Assembly: GCF_003814555.1 (NCBI RefSeq)
Contig: NZ_RKQN01000001.1
Coordinates: 970,566-1,034,565 of the forward strand
Origin: Vulcaniibacterium tengchongense
Lineage (GTDB): Bacteria; Pseudomonadota; Gammaproteobacteria; Xanthomonadales; Xanthomonadaceae
DNA: 64,000 nucleotides
Direction of reading: 5' to 3'
Part shown: piece by piece, positions 42,552-51,558 of the stretch
How positions within the stretch are numbered: position 1 is the first letter of the stretch
How the letters are laid out: every line of letters begins with the position of its first letter
Made by a program: the position numbers and the translations under genes
The notes under the pieces: generated by a model
Databases searched by the model: none
What the model was told of the DNA's origin: nothing
What the model saw: the letters and a program-made list of their open reading frames with translations, nothing else

Positions 42552-43760
42552 ATGACCAAGCAAATCCAGGACGCCTACATCGTCGCCGCCACCCGCACCC
42601 CCGTGGGCAAGGCGCCGCGCGGCGTGTTCCGCAACACCCGCCCGGACGAGATGCTCGCCCACGTGCTCAAGGCCGTGGTCGCGCAGGCGCCGGGCATCGA
42701 CCCGAACCGCATCGAGGACGCGGTGATCGGCTGCGCGATGCCGGAAGGCGAGCAAGGCATGAACGTCGCCCGCATCGGCGTGCTGCTGGCCGGCCTGCCG
42801 AACACCATCGCCGCGCAGACCATCAACCGCTTCTGTTCCTCGGGCCTGCAGGCCGTCGCCCTGGCGGCCGACCAGATCCGCCTCGGCAACGCCGACCTGG
42901 TCCTGGCCGGCGGCACCGAGTCGATGTCGATGGTGCCGATGATGGGCAACAAGGTCGCGCTGAGCCCGCAGGTGTTCGCCCGGGACGAGAACGTGGCGAT
43001 CGCCTACGGCATGGGCATCACCGCCGAGAAAGTGGCCGAGGAATGGAAGGTCTCGCGCGAGGACCAGGACGCGTTCGCGCTGGCCTCGCACCAGAAGGCG
43101 CTGGCGGCGATCCAGGCCGGCGAGTTCAAGGACGAGATCGCCCCTTACGAAGTGGTCGCGCGCATTCCCGACCTCGCCGGCAACACGGTGCGGGTGAAGA
43201 AGAGCCTGGTCGAGATCGACGAGGGCCCGCGCCCGGACACCTCGCTGGAGGGCCTGGCCAGGCTCAAGCCGGTGTTCCGCAACGGCCAGTTCGGCGGCAC
43301 CGTCACCGCCGGCAACAGCTCGCAGATGAGCGACGGCGCCGCCGCGGTGCTGCTCGCCTCCGAACAGGCGATCAAGGACTACGGCCTGACGCCGCTGGCG
43401 CGTTTCGTGTCGTTCTCGGTGGCCGGCGTGCGCCCCGAGGTGATGGGCATCGGCCCGATCGCGGCGATCCCGAAGGCGCTGAAGCAGGCGGGACTCGGCA
43501 AGGACCGGCTCGACTGGATCGAACTCAACGAGGCCTTCGCCGCGCAGGCGCTGGCGGTGATCAGGGATTCGGAACTCGACCCGTCGAAGGTCAACCCGCT
43601 CGGTGGCGCGATCGCGCTCGGCCACCCGCTCGGCGCCACGGGCGCGGTGCGCACGGCGACCATCGTGCACGGCCTGCGCCGCCGCAAGCAGAAGTACGGC
43701 ATGGTGACGATGTGCATCGGCACCGGCATGGGTGCGGCGGGCGTGTTCGAAGCGCTCTGA
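42552..43760 (+). CDS. fadA: Acetyl-CoA C-acyltransferase (thiolase, FadA type)
   Basis: A 402-residue thiolase that cleaves 3-ketoacyl-CoA to acetyl-CoA and a shortened acyl-CoA, completing the beta-oxidation cycle started by the upstream fusion protein. The acyl-accepting cysteine is Cys95 in [16 protein letters not shown]. The C-terminal motifs are [31 protein letters not shown] (His) and [15 protein letters not shown] (second Cys). It starts 86 bp after the fusion gene; the repeat fills the gap. Confidence 0.95.
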   Translation: MTKQIQDAYIVAATRTPVGKAPRGVFRNTRPDEMLAHVLKAVVAQAPGIDPNRIEDAVIGCAMPEGEQGMNVARIGVLLAGLPNTIAAQTINRFCSSGLQAVALAADQIRLGNADLVLAGGTESMSMVPMMGNKVALSPQVFARDENVAIAYGMGITAEKVAEEWKVSREDQDAFALASHQKALAAIQAGEFKDEIAPYEVVARIPDLAGNTVRVKKSLVEIDEGPRPDTSLEGLARLKPVFRNGQFGGTVTAGNSSQMSDGAAAVLLASEQAIKDYGLTPLARFVSFSVAGVRPEVMGIGPIAAIPKALKQAGLGKDRLDWIELNEAFAAQALAVIRDSELDPSKVNPLGGAIALGHPLGATGAVRTATIVHGLRRRKQKYGMVTMCIGTGMGAAGVFEAL

Positions 43761-43936
43761 GTCCCCCGCCCGGGGTTTCATCGCCGCGAAGTCGCGCCGA
43801 TCGAATGCCGGCCGCGCCAGAGCAGAAACGCGCTGGCGCGGCTTGGGGTTCCCCGGGCCAAGCCCGCTTGATCCCTGCGACGCGCCCGCACCGAAGCAAG
43901 GATCCGCGCCATCCGTGCGGACCCGCGCGAAGGGAA

Positions 43937-44296
43937 TCAGGCCAGCCGAGTGCCGTTCGGCACCGGCCTTTCTATCGTGGTGATGACCACGCCTTCGTCC
44001 GTCGGGAAGCCGGTGAGCAGGAACTCCGAGACGAACGGCCCCACCTGCTTCGGCGGGAAGTTGATCACGCCGACGATCTGCCGCCCGACCAGGTCGTCCG
44101 GCCCGTAGAGCCGGGTGATCTGCGCGCTGGTCTTCTTGACCCCGTGCGGGCCGAAGTCGACCCACAGTTTCCACGCCGGCTTGCGCGCTTCCGGGAACGG
44201 CTCCACCCGCTGCACCGTGCCGGCACAGATCAGCACCTTTTCGAAGTCGCTCCACTGGATCGTGGCCGTCTCGGCCGCGTCGGCGTTCTCGCTCAT
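43937..44296 (-). CDS. csaA: CsaA-type tRNA-binding protein
   Basis: A 119-residue OB-fold protein of the tRNA_bind family. It has WSDFEKVLICAGTVQRVEPF, the central KLWVDFGPHGVKKTSAQIT and the C-terminal FGVEG-like region VINFPPKQVGPFVSEFLLTG. Bacillus CsaA is a homodimeric secretion-linked chaperone with tRNA affinity. The ATG overlaps the stop of the FAD oxidoreductase gene by four bases, so the two are translated together. Why these two are coupled is unknown. Confidence 0.92.
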   Translation of the reverse strand: MSENADAAETATIQWSDFEKVLICAGTVQRVEPFPEARKPAWKLWVDFGPHGVKKTSAQITRLYGPDDLVGRQIVGVINFPPKQVGPFVSEFLLTGFPTDEGVVITTIERPVPNGTRLA

Positions 44297-45594
44297 TGCG
44301 CTCCCACCCTTTCCGCCCGGTCCTTCCAGGCGTCTTTGAATTCGGCCCACCAGTAGCCAAGCTGCGCGGCGACGAAGCCCGCCGGCTTCCAGGCCGAGAC
44401 CAGGCCATAGCCGGCCAGTTCGCGCCAGCGCGCGTCGCCTTCGGCGATCGCGGCCGCCAGCCACTCGCCGGCGAGCGTGGTCGGCGCCACGCCATGGCCA
44501 CCGAACGCCTGCGCCAGCCACAGCCCCTCTTCGATGCGGCCGATCTGCGGCATCTGGTGCCGAGCATAGCTCATCAGCCCGGACCAGGCGTGCTCGATGC
44601 GCACGCCGTCCAGCTGCGGGAACACCTTCAACAGGTCGCGGTAGAGCAGGCGCCGCACCGCGCCCGGCGAGCGGTCGAGCACCGAGATGCGCCCGCCCCA
44701 CAGCAGCCGTCCGTCGCGCAGCGGCCGATAGTAATCGAAGGCGAAACGGGTGTCGTAGACCGCGGCACGGGTGCGCAGGATCTCGTCCAGGCGCGGGCCG
44801 AGCGGTTCGGTCGCCATCACGTAGGTGGCGATCGGCAGCACGCCGGCGTCCACCCGCCGCCGCAGCCGCGCCAGATAGCCGCCGCAGGCCAGCACCACCT
44901 GCGCGGCCTCGACCTGCCCTTGCGGCGTGCGCACCCGCCAACCGGCGCCGGCGCGTTCCAACGAGACGGCCGGGCTGCCCTCGTGCACGCGCCCGCCGAG
45001 TGCGAGCGCCGCGCGCGCCAGGCCCTGAGCATATTTGAGCGGGTGGAAGTGGAACGCCTGCGGCTCGAACAGGCCGTCGTGGTAGCGCCGGCTGCGCACC
45101 CGCTCGCGCAACTCGTCCTGCCCAAGCCACGACCAATGCACGCCGAAGTGCTCCGCCAGCAGGCGCTGGCGGGCGCGCAGCACGCCCGGATCGCGGAACC
45201 AGTTGGCCCAGATCACGCCGGCGTCGGTGCGCTCGCAGTCGATCGCATAGCGTTCGCTGCGGGCGCGGATCAGCTCGACCGCGTCGAGCGTGCCGGCATA
45301 CAGCGCCCTCGCCCGCGGTGGCCCGAGCTCGGCCAGCAACCGGTCCTCGCCGCGCGAGAAGCCGCCGAACACGAAGCCGCCGTTGCGCCCCGACGCGCCG
45401 TGGCCGACCCGTTGCGCCTCCAGCAACACCACATCGCGCCGGCCGCGTTCGAGCAGGCCGAGCGCGGTGTTGAGGCCGGCGAAGCCGCCGCCGATCACGC
45501 AGACCTCGGCCTCGTGCCGCCCCTGCAGCGCGCCACCGAGCGGTTCGGACGGGGCGGTGGCGAGGTAGTACGATCCGGTCGGGCGCATGCGCAT
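44293..45594 (-). CDS. FAD-dependent oxidoreductase, DAO family (PuuB-like)
   Basis: A 433-residue flavoprotein. The Rossmann FAD loop is VCVIGGGFAGLNTALGLLERG, followed by the acidic VVLLEAQRVGHGASGRNGGFVFGG block and, late in the protein, WSGLMSYARHQMPQIGRIEE and AQAFGGHGVAPTTLAGEWLA. The SGRNGG motif and the HGV ending are those of the gamma-glutamylputrescine oxidase/sarcosine-oxidase group. The amine substrate cannot be read from sequence; putrescine is a possibility as the window has aguA-aguB. It starts near 45594 and continues into csaA. Confidence 0.88.
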   Translation of the reverse strand: MRMRPTGSYYLATAPSEPLGGALQGRHEAEVCVIGGGFAGLNTALGLLERGRRDVVLLEAQRVGHGASGRNGGFVFGGFSRGEDRLLAELGPPRARALYAGTLDAVELIRARSERYAIDCERTDAGVIWANWFRDPGVLRARQRLLAEHFGVHWSWLGQDELRERVRSRRYHDGLFEPQAFHFHPLKYAQGLARAALALGGRVHEGSPAVSLERAGAGWRVRTPQGQVEAAQVVLACGGYLARLRRRVDAGVLPIATYVMATEPLGPRLDEILRTRAAVYDTRFAFDYYRPLRDGRLLWGGRISVLDRSPGAVRRLLYRDLLKVFPQLDGVRIEHAWSGLMSYARHQMPQIGRIEEGLWLAQAFGGHGVAPTTLAGEWLAAAIAEGDARWRELAGYGLVSAWKPAGFVAAQLGYWWAEFKDAWKDRAERVGAQ

Positions 45595-45737
45595 CAGCCT
45601 AGCGCAACGCGCGCTTCGGCCGACACGGGCGCGCGGGCCGGCGTTTCCCGGAAACGCCGATCGGGCAGCGGCCTTTCTCGTCTACGAAGCGAAGCCGCGC
45701 CCGCGGCGCGGCGATGCGGCCGGCCGCGACAGCCCAA

Positions 45738-45773
45738 GGGCCGCCCTCTCCCGCAACCGGGAGAAGGCGGCCC
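45738..45773 (-). terminator. Hairpin downstream of galU (probable terminator)
   Basis: GGGCCGCC (45738-45745) pairs with GGCGGCCC (45766-45773) and an inner stem TCTCCC (45747-45752) with GGGAGA (45759-45764). It sits directly after the galU stop. It has the word CTCTCCCGC of the repeats at 29009 and 60705, so it may be a repeat used as a terminator. Confidence 0.6.
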
Positions 45774-45776
45774 GGC

Positions 45777-46679
45777 TCAGCCGAGCTCCTCGACGCCGAG
45801 TTCGTCGAGCGCGTTCTGCATCAGCCGCTGCGCCGCCTCGCTGAGCTTCTCGTGGTCGAGCGCGTAGCGGATGGTGGCTTCGATCAGGCCGATGTGGGTG
45901 CCGCAGTCGAAGCGCGTGCCCTGGAAGCGGTAGGCGTTGACCGCCTCCTCCTGCAGCAGCGCGGCGATGCCGTCGGTGAGCTGGATCTCGCCGCCGGCGC
46001 CGGGCCGGGTCGCCTCCAGCAGCTCGAAGATGCGCGGGTTGAGGATGTAGCGTCCGACCACCGCCAGCGTGCTCGGCGCGACGTCCGGCGCCGGCTTTTC
46101 GACGATCGCGCTGATCCGCCCTTGGCGCTCGCTGAAGGACTCGGTGGCGACGATGCCATAGCTGGCGGTCTTTTCGCGCGGGACGTCCTGCACGGCGATG
46201 ACGCTGGCGCCGCTGGCTTCCGCGGCGTCGGCCATCTGCTTGAGCGCGCCCGGGCCGCGGTTCCAGATCAGGTCGTCCGGCAGCAGCACCGCGAACGGCT
46301 CGTCGCCGACCACCGGCTTGGCGCACAGCACCGCATGCCCCAGCCCGAGCGCCTCGGCCTGGGTCACGAAGACCGCGCGCACGCCTTCGGGCAGCACGTT
46401 GCGCACCAGTTCGAGCTGCTCGGTCTTGCCGCTGCGCTCGAGCTTCTGCTCCAGCTCGTAGGCCTTGTCGAAGTAATCCGCCACCGCATGCTTGTAGCGA
46501 TTGGTCACGAACACCAGGGTGTCGCACCCGGCCTCGATCGCCTCGTCGACGGCGTACTGGATCAGTGGCCGGTCGATGATCGGCAGCATCTCCTTGGGCA
46601 CGGTCTTGGTGGCGGGCAGGAAACGGGTGCCCAGGCCGGCGACCGGAAACACGGCTTTGCGGATACGTCGATTCGGCAT
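45777..46679 (-). CDS. galU: UTP--glucose-1-phosphate uridylyltransferase
   Basis: A 300-residue enzyme that makes UDP-glucose for lipopolysaccharide, capsule or other glycans. It starts [20 protein letters not shown] with the nucleotide loop [20 protein letters not shown]. Other conserved blocks are [29 protein letters not shown] and AFRFEGTRFDCG-type [15 protein letters not shown]. It overlaps the preceding dehydratase stop by one base, making the two an operon. Complete, usual length. Confidence 0.96.
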   Translation of the reverse strand: MPNRRIRKAVFPVAGLGTRFLPATKTVPKEMLPIIDRPLIQYAVDEAIEAGCDTLVFVTNRYKHAVADYFDKAYELEQKLERSGKTEQLELVRNVLPEGVRAVFVTQAEALGLGHAVLCAKPVVGDEPFAVLLPDDLIWNRGPGALKQMADAAEASGASVIAVQDVPREKTASYGIVATESFSERQGRISAIVEKPAPDVAPSTLAVVGRYILNPRIFELLEATRPGAGGEIQLTDGIAALLQEEAVNAYRFQGTRFDCGTHIGLIEATIRYALDHEKLSEAAQRLMQNALDELGVEELG

Positions 46680-48589
46680 CAGACCTTCCTAGCGTTGCGG
46701 GCGGGAAAAGCGACGACGGTGGCCGAGCCCTGATAGTTCGGATGCACGCCCACCGGCCGGAACTCGGGCACGGCGGTGCGCAGCAACCGGTTCAGCGCGT
46801 CGAGGTCGTAGCGCCGGGACGCTTCGCGCAGTTGCGCCAGCGTGCCTTCGATCTGCGCCCAGGTGACCTCGCGCGGCTCGGCCTGGAGGATCTTGGGATG
46901 CGACGTGCGGCGGTAGCGCTCGTCGGCGTGGAACAGCGTCTCGTGCAGCTTCTCGCCCGGACGCAGCCCGGTGTAGACGATGGCGATGTCGCGGCCCGGC
47001 TGCTTGCCGGCCAGGCGGATCATCTGCTCGGCCAGCAGGCGGATCGGCACCGGCTCGCCCATGTCGAGGGTGTAGATCGCCTCGTGGGTGCCGATCGCCG
47101 AGGCCTGCAGGATCAGCTGGCAGGCCTCCGGGATGGTCATGAAGAAGCGGGTGACCTCCGGATCGGTCACCGTGACCGGGCCGCCGGCGCGGATCTGCTC
47201 GCGGAACAGCGGCACCACGCTGCCGGCCGAATCGAGCACGTTGCCGAAGCGCACGGTGACGAAACGCGTCGCGCGCTGGTCGGCCAGGGCCTGGCACACC
47301 ATCTCGGCCAGGCGCTTGGTCGCGCCGAGCACGTTGACCGGATCGACCGCCTTGTCGGTCGAGATCAGCACGAAGGTACCGACCCCGGCGTCGCGGCAGG
47401 CGCGCGCGACCGTCTCGGTGGCGAGCACGTTGTTGCGGACCGCCTCGCGCAGTTGCAGTTCCAGCACCGGCACCTGCTTGTAGGCGGCGGCATGGAAGAC
47501 CGCTTCGGGCTCGGCCAGCTTGAGCGCATGCTCGATCACCGCCGGATCGCCGCAGTCGCCCAGCACGGGCACCAGCTCGACGTCGGGGAAATCGCGTCGC
47601 AGCACCGTCTCGGTGGTGACCAAGGCCAACTCGTCGAGCTCGACCAGGGCGATCCGCCGCGCGCCGTGGCGCGCCGACTGCCGGCACAGCTCCGAACCGA
47701 TCGAACCGCCGGCGCCGGTGACCAGCACCGACCGGGCGCCCAGCCAGCTGCGGATCGCCTTCCAATCCGGCATCACCGGTTGGCGACCGAGCAGGTCCTC
47801 GATCGCGACCTCCTTCAACTCGCCCGGCAGGTACCGGCCCTCGAGCACGTCCTGCAGGCGTGGCACCATGCGGAAAGGCAGGCCGGTGCGCTCGCAGGCC
47901 ATCACCACGCGCTGCAGCGCGTTCGCGTCGGCCGAGGGCATCGCGATCACCAGCAGCTTGGCCGCCGTCTCGCGCGCGATCTCGGCCACGTCCTGGACCC
48001 GGCCGAGCACCGGCACGCCCTGCACCTTGCTGCCGCGCAGCCGCACCGCGTCGTCGAGGAAACCGACCGGCTGGTAGCTGCCGAAACGGCGCAGGTCGCG
48101 CACCAGCGCCTCGCCGGCGCGGCCTGCGCCGAGGATCAGGATGCGCACCGAGCTCTTGTCGCTCAGTTCCACGCCGCTGTCCTTCCAGGCGCGGTACAGC
48201 AGGCGGGGCGCGCCGAGCAGGCCCATCAGCGCCAGCGGATACAGCACCAGCACCGTCCGCGGCACCATCGCCAGGCGGTTGTAGAGGAACAGCGCGAGAC
48301 CGATCGCGAACAGGCCGAGGACGCAGGCCTTGACGATGTTCCACAGGTCGGGGATGCCGGCGAAACGCCACAGCCCGCGGTACAGGCCGACCTGCCAGAA
48401 CACCAGCCCCTGGGCCGCGATCACCAGCGCGACTTCGGTGGACCACCACGGCAGGCTCGGCGCGTCGGGCAACACGCCCCAGCGCAGGCGGTGCAACGCC
48501 TGCCAGACCAACCACACCATGAACAGGTCGTGCGCCACCACCGCGATCCGCGGCAGCCGGCTTTTCCAGCGGTCACGCCATGAGCTCAT
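46679..48589 (-). CDS. Membrane-bound nucleoside-diphosphate-sugar 4,6-dehydratase (WbpM/CapD family)
   Basis: A 636-residue enzyme with four or five N-terminal membrane helices ([20 protein letters not shown], then [36 protein letters not shown] and [14 protein letters not shown]). A CoA-binding-like domain follows ([20 protein letters not shown]). The dehydratase domain has the NAD loop [33 protein letters not shown] and [18 protein letters not shown]. In Pseudomonas, WbpM makes the UDP-4-keto-6-deoxy sugar of O-antigens. The start is the ATG at 48587-48589. It precedes galU, one base overlap. Confidence 0.9.
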   Translation of the reverse strand: MSSWRDRWKSRLPRIAVVAHDLFMVWLVWQALHRLRWGVLPDAPSLPWWSTEVALVIAAQGLVFWQVGLYRGLWRFAGIPDLWNIVKACVLGLFAIGLALFLYNRLAMVPRTVLVLYPLALMGLLGAPRLLYRAWKDSGVELSDKSSVRILILGAGRAGEALVRDLRRFGSYQPVGFLDDAVRLRGSKVQGVPVLGRVQDVAEIARETAAKLLVIAMPSADANALQRVVMACERTGLPFRMVPRLQDVLEGRYLPGELKEVAIEDLLGRQPVMPDWKAIRSWLGARSVLVTGAGGSIGSELCRQSARHGARRIALVELDELALVTTETVLRRDFPDVELVPVLGDCGDPAVIEHALKLAEPEAVFHAAAYKQVPVLELQLREAVRNNVLATETVARACRDAGVGTFVLISTDKAVDPVNVLGATKRLAEMVCQALADQRATRFVTVRFGNVLDSAGSVVPLFREQIRAGGPVTVTDPEVTRFFMTIPEACQLILQASAIGTHEAIYTLDMGEPVPIRLLAEQMIRLAGKQPGRDIAIVYTGLRPGEKLHETLFHADERYRRTSHPKILQAEPREVTWAQIEGTLAQLREASRRYDLDALNRLLRTAVPEFRPVGVHPNYQGSATVVAFPARNARKV

Positions 48590-48635
48590 TCCCTGCCCTG
48601 CCTCTTCTCGTTTCGACCGTTCGACCCGCGGCGTT

Positions 48636-49598
48636 TCAGGCCGAACGTCGCAGCCGGCGCCACAGCAAAGCGCCGCACGTATACCACGCCAACACAATAC
48701 ATGCGATGAAAACCGGTTCGCGCAGGGACGCCGCGCACAGCGCCAGTATCGCGGCGACCGCGGTGAAGCCCGCGTAAGCCAGGGTCACGCGACTGTGGCC
48801 GCGCCGCCGCGCCCAGGCCTGGTAGGCGTGCCGGGTATGCGGCGTCCACCAGCGCTCGCCGCGCACCAGCCGCCCCAACAGGGTGAGGCCGGCATCGATC
48901 AGGAAGGCGGACACCGGCAGCGCCAGCCAGGCCGCGCCCAATACCGCCCCGTTCCGCGGCGTCGCCGCCACGAGCAGCCCGGCCAGGGCGAAACCGAGCG
49001 CGCCGCTGCCGACGTCGCCGAGGAAGATCCGCGCGCTGGGGAAATTGAACGGCAGGAAGCCGAGGCAGGCCGCGACCAGCGCCGCGCCGAGCCAGGCCCA
49101 TGCCCCGCCGGCGGCGTACGCGAACGCCGCCGCGGCCAGCGCGGCCTGGCTCGCGGCCAGGCCGTTGATCCCGTCCATGAAGTTCCAGACGTTGACCAGC
49201 ACCATCGCCGCGACGAACGCGAGCGCGGCGAGCCACAACGAACCGGACGCCGCCCCGGCAACGCCCGCGTACAGCGCCGCGGCCATCGCCTGCACCGCCA
49301 GGCGCAGCCACGGCGACAGCGGCCGATGGTCGTCGAGCAGGCCGATGCCGCCCACCAGCAGCAGGCCGACGGCGAATGCACCGAGCAGCGGCGCGTCCTG
49401 CGGCCGGCGCCATGCCAGCCAAGCCGCTGCGGCGACCAGCGCGGCGACGATCGCGATGCCGCCGCCGCGCGGCGTGGCCACGCTGTGGCTGCGGCGCTCG
49501 CCGGGCTCGTCGATCAGTTGCCGGCGCAGCGCGTAGCCGCGCGCGAGCCAGGTGCCGAGCGCGCCCGCGCACGCGAACACGAACATCCATGCGGCCAT
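48636..49598 (-). CDS. MraY/WecA-type polyprenyl-phosphate sugar-phosphate transferase (WbpL-like)
   Basis: A 320-residue membrane enzyme of glycosyltransferase family 4. It starts an O-antigen or similar chain by moving a sugar-1-phosphate from its UDP form to undecaprenyl phosphate. The signatures are RRSHSVATPRGGGIAIV, the aspartate motif LLDDHRPLSPWLRLAVQ, NVWNFMDGINGLAASQAAL and ARIFLGDVGSGALGFALAGL, with the C-terminal HAYQAWARRRGHSRVTL. About ten hydrophobic segments are present. It precedes the WbpM-type gene by 46 bp. Confidence 0.92.
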   Translation of the reverse strand: MAAWMFVFACAGALGTWLARGYALRRQLIDEPGERRSHSVATPRGGGIAIVAALVAAAAWLAWRRPQDAPLLGAFAVGLLLVGGIGLLDDHRPLSPWLRLAVQAMAAALYAGVAGAASGSLWLAALAFVAAMVLVNVWNFMDGINGLAASQAALAAAAFAYAAGGAWAWLGAALVAACLGFLPFNFPSARIFLGDVGSGALGFALAGLLVAATPRNGAVLGAAWLALPVSAFLIDAGLTLLGRLVRGERWWTPHTRHAYQAWARRRGHSRVTLAYAGFTAVAAILALCAASLREPVFIACIVLAWYTCGALLWRRLRRSA

Positions 49599-49602
49599 CG
49601 GT

Positions 49603-50781
49603 TCAGACGACCGCGTAGTTGAGCAGCGGCTTGATCGTGCCCCACTCCTTGCAGCTCGGGCACTGCCAGTGATGGCTGCGCGCGCCGAAGCCGCAGCGGT
49701 TGCAGCGGTAGCTCGGGTTGCGCACCAGCAGCTGGTCGGTGATGTGCTTGAGGTCGTGCAGGGTCGCGATCGGGTCGGCGCCTTCGGCGAGGGCCAGGTC
49801 GATCAGCGCCGCCTCGCCCCGCACCGAAGGCCGGTCCTTGAGCTGCCGCGCCAGATAGGCCCGCGCCGCGGCCACGCCGTCCTCGGCCTCGACCATCCGG
49901 GTCAGCGCCAGCACCGGGGCGATGCCGCGGTAGTGCTCGGTCATCTCGGCCAGGAAGGCGCGCGCCCCCGAGGCGTCGCCGACCCGCGCGTAGCAGTCGA
50001 GCAAGCCGGGCAGCACTTCCGGCAGGTAGTCCGGATCGACCCGGGCGACGCGCTCGAAGGCGCGGATCGCCGCCGCGTCGTTGCCCGCATCCACCTCGAT
50101 GCGCCCCTCGATCATGCCCGCGCGCACCGAGTTGGCGTCGGCCTCGTAGGCGCGGCGCACCGCCTCGCGCGCCGCGTCCACCTCGCCGGCGCTGCGGTGG
50201 CGCTCGGCCAGCTCGCACTCGAACTGGGCGATCAGCTTGCCCATCGGCTCGCCGGTCGCCTCCTCGTAGCGGCGCGCGTTCTCGATCGCCTTGCCCCATT
50301 CGCGCTCGGACTGGTAGATGCCGATCAGGTGGCGCAGCGCCAGCGGCGCGCGCATCTCCAGCGCGACGAGGTCGTTGAACACGGTCTCGGCGCGGTCGAG
50401 CAGGCCCGAGCGCATGTAGTCCTCGCCCAGCGCAAGCAGGGCCTGCACCCGCTGCTGGTCGCTCAGCCCGGGGCGCTGCACCAGCGCCTGGTGCAGGCGG
50501 ATCGCGCGGTCGACCTCGCCGCGGCGCCGGAACAGGTGGCCGAGCGCGACCTGGGTCTCGAAGGTCTCCTTGTCGAGCTCGGCGATGTGCAGGAACAGCT
50601 CGATGGCCTTGTCCGGCTGCTCGTTGAGCAGGTAGTTGAGGCCGCGGAAGTAGGTGGTCGAGAGCCGGCTGACCTGGGTGTTGCTGTGCCGCTCGCCGCC
50701 GCGCCGGCCGATCACCCAGCCGCTGACCGCCGCCAAAGGCAGCAGCAGGAAGAACCAGAACCACTCGCTGATGAAGGCCAT
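49603..50781 (-). CDS. lapB: Lipopolysaccharide assembly protein LapB
   Basis: A 392-residue TPR protein that helps balance LPS synthesis (partner of FtsH in LpxC turnover). The N-terminal membrane anchor is WFWFFLLLPLAAVSGWVIGR. TPR units run through the middle (from TTYFRGLNYLLNEQPDKAIE). The C-terminal rubredoxin-like zinc domain has CNRCGF and CPSCKEWGTIK. All elements of LapB are present and the length is standard. It follows lapA by one base and precedes the glycosyltransferase by four. Confidence 0.96.
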   Translation of the reverse strand: MAFISEWFWFFLLLPLAAVSGWVIGRRGGERHSNTQVSRLSTTYFRGLNYLLNEQPDKAIELFLHIAELDKETFETQVALGHLFRRRGEVDRAIRLHQALVQRPGLSDQQRVQALLALGEDYMRSGLLDRAETVFNDLVALEMRAPLALRHLIGIYQSEREWGKAIENARRYEEATGEPMGKLIAQFECELAERHRSAGEVDAAREAVRRAYEADANSVRAGMIEGRIEVDAGNDAAAIRAFERVARVDPDYLPEVLPGLLDCYARVGDASGARAFLAEMTEHYRGIAPVLALTRMVEAEDGVAAARAYLARQLKDRPSVRGEAALIDLALAEGADPIATLHDLKHITDQLLVRNPSYRCNRCGFGARSHHWQCPSCKEWGTIKPLLNYAVV

Positions 50782-50782
50782 G

Positions 50783-51043
50783 TCAGGTTCCCGGAGTCGT
50801 GCGTTCGACGGGCGTGCGCTGCGCCAGCGCCAGGCGCCGCCGCAGCGGCAGGACCACCCCGGCGATCACCGCCAGGCCGCCGAGCAGCACGCCCAGCAGC
50901 AACGCCGCGAGCAAGGCCACGCCCAGCGTCGCCTCGACGATGCCGGCACCGAGGTCGATCCGCACCTGCTCGCGATTGAGCGCGCCGAGCGCGGCCCCGA
51001 CGGCCAGGCAGGCGAACGCGATCAGAAAGCGGAAGAAACGCAT
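50783..51043 (-). CDS. lapA: Lipopolysaccharide assembly protein LapA
   Basis: An 86-residue inner-membrane protein with two hydrophobic helices (FFRFLIAFACLAVGAALGA and LGVALLAALLLGVLLGGLAV) and a polar middle (REQVRIDLGAGIVEATLG). The family motif DLG and the pairing with LapB are clear. It follows ihfB by 96 bp. Function is with LapB in LPS quality control. Confidence 0.9.
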   Translation of the reverse strand: MRFFRFLIAFACLAVGAALGALNREQVRIDLGAGIVEATLGVALLAALLLGVLLGGLAVIAGVVLPLRRRLALAQRTPVERTTPGT

Positions 51044-51139
51044 CGAAGGCCCTCCCGGAGGCCCGCCGGAGTCGCGCCTAGCTTAACGGACTGCGCCGCG
51101 GGGCCGTACGCCGCGCGCGACGAAGAGGCGCCAAGTGCC

Positions 51140-51442
51140 TCAGTGGCCGTCCTCGACCGGAATGACGTCGTTGACCCGCTCGCGCAGCTCCTTGCCCGGC
51201 TTGAAGTGCGGCACGTGCTTGCCCGGCAGGGCGACGGATTCGCCGGTCTTGGGGTTGCGCCCCAGGCGGGGCGGACGATAGTGCAGGGAAAAGCTGCCGA
51301 ACCCGCGGATCTCGATCCGCTCGCCGCTGGCGAGCGCGCCGCCCATCATTTCAAGCAGCGCCTTCACCGCCAGGTCCACGTCCTCGCCCTTCAGGTGGGC
51401 TTGGCGCTGGGCCAGGATCTCGATGAGTTCGGACTTGGTCAT
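51140..51442 (-). CDS. ihfB: Integration host factor beta subunit
   Basis: A 100-residue DNA-bending protein, half of the IHF heterodimer. It starts [20 protein letters not shown] and has the beta-ribbon arm [20 protein letters not shown] with the intercalating proline, and [14 protein letters not shown] at the C-terminus. I use the ATG at 51440-51442, the standard start, not a GTG-like ATG 15 bases upstream. Lies between rpsA and lapA, as in Pseudomonas. Confidence 0.95.
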   Translation of the reverse strand: MTKSELIEILAQRQAHLKGEDVDLAVKALLEMMGGALASGERIEIRGFGSFSLHYRPPRLGRNPKTGESVALPGKHVPHFKPGKELRERVNDVIPVEDGH

Positions 51443-51503
51443 GCAGGGCTCGGGCATCGGAAGACCGCACGCGGAGCACGATCGTCGGGGGAGTTCTCAG
51501 ATC

Positions 51504-51535
51504 GAAGGCGGCCCGGCCGGAGCCGGGCCGCCTTC
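51504..51535 (-). terminator. Terminator after rpsA
   Basis: A perfect 14-bp stem, GAAGGCGGCCCGGC (51504-51517) with GCCGGGCCGCCTTC (51522-51535). It is 24 bp past the rpsA stop. The T-run on the minus strand is weak (TCGATCTGAG), so some read-through into ihfB is likely. Confidence 0.65.
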
Positions 51536-51558
51536 GCGGTTGCAACGTCGGGCGGAAA

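Noticed and set aside
40015-42552. 845-codon open frame antisense to the beta-oxidation fusion gene
   Set aside because: Composition is rich in Arg, Gln and His with no motif. The sense strand encodes a complete, recognisable enzyme.
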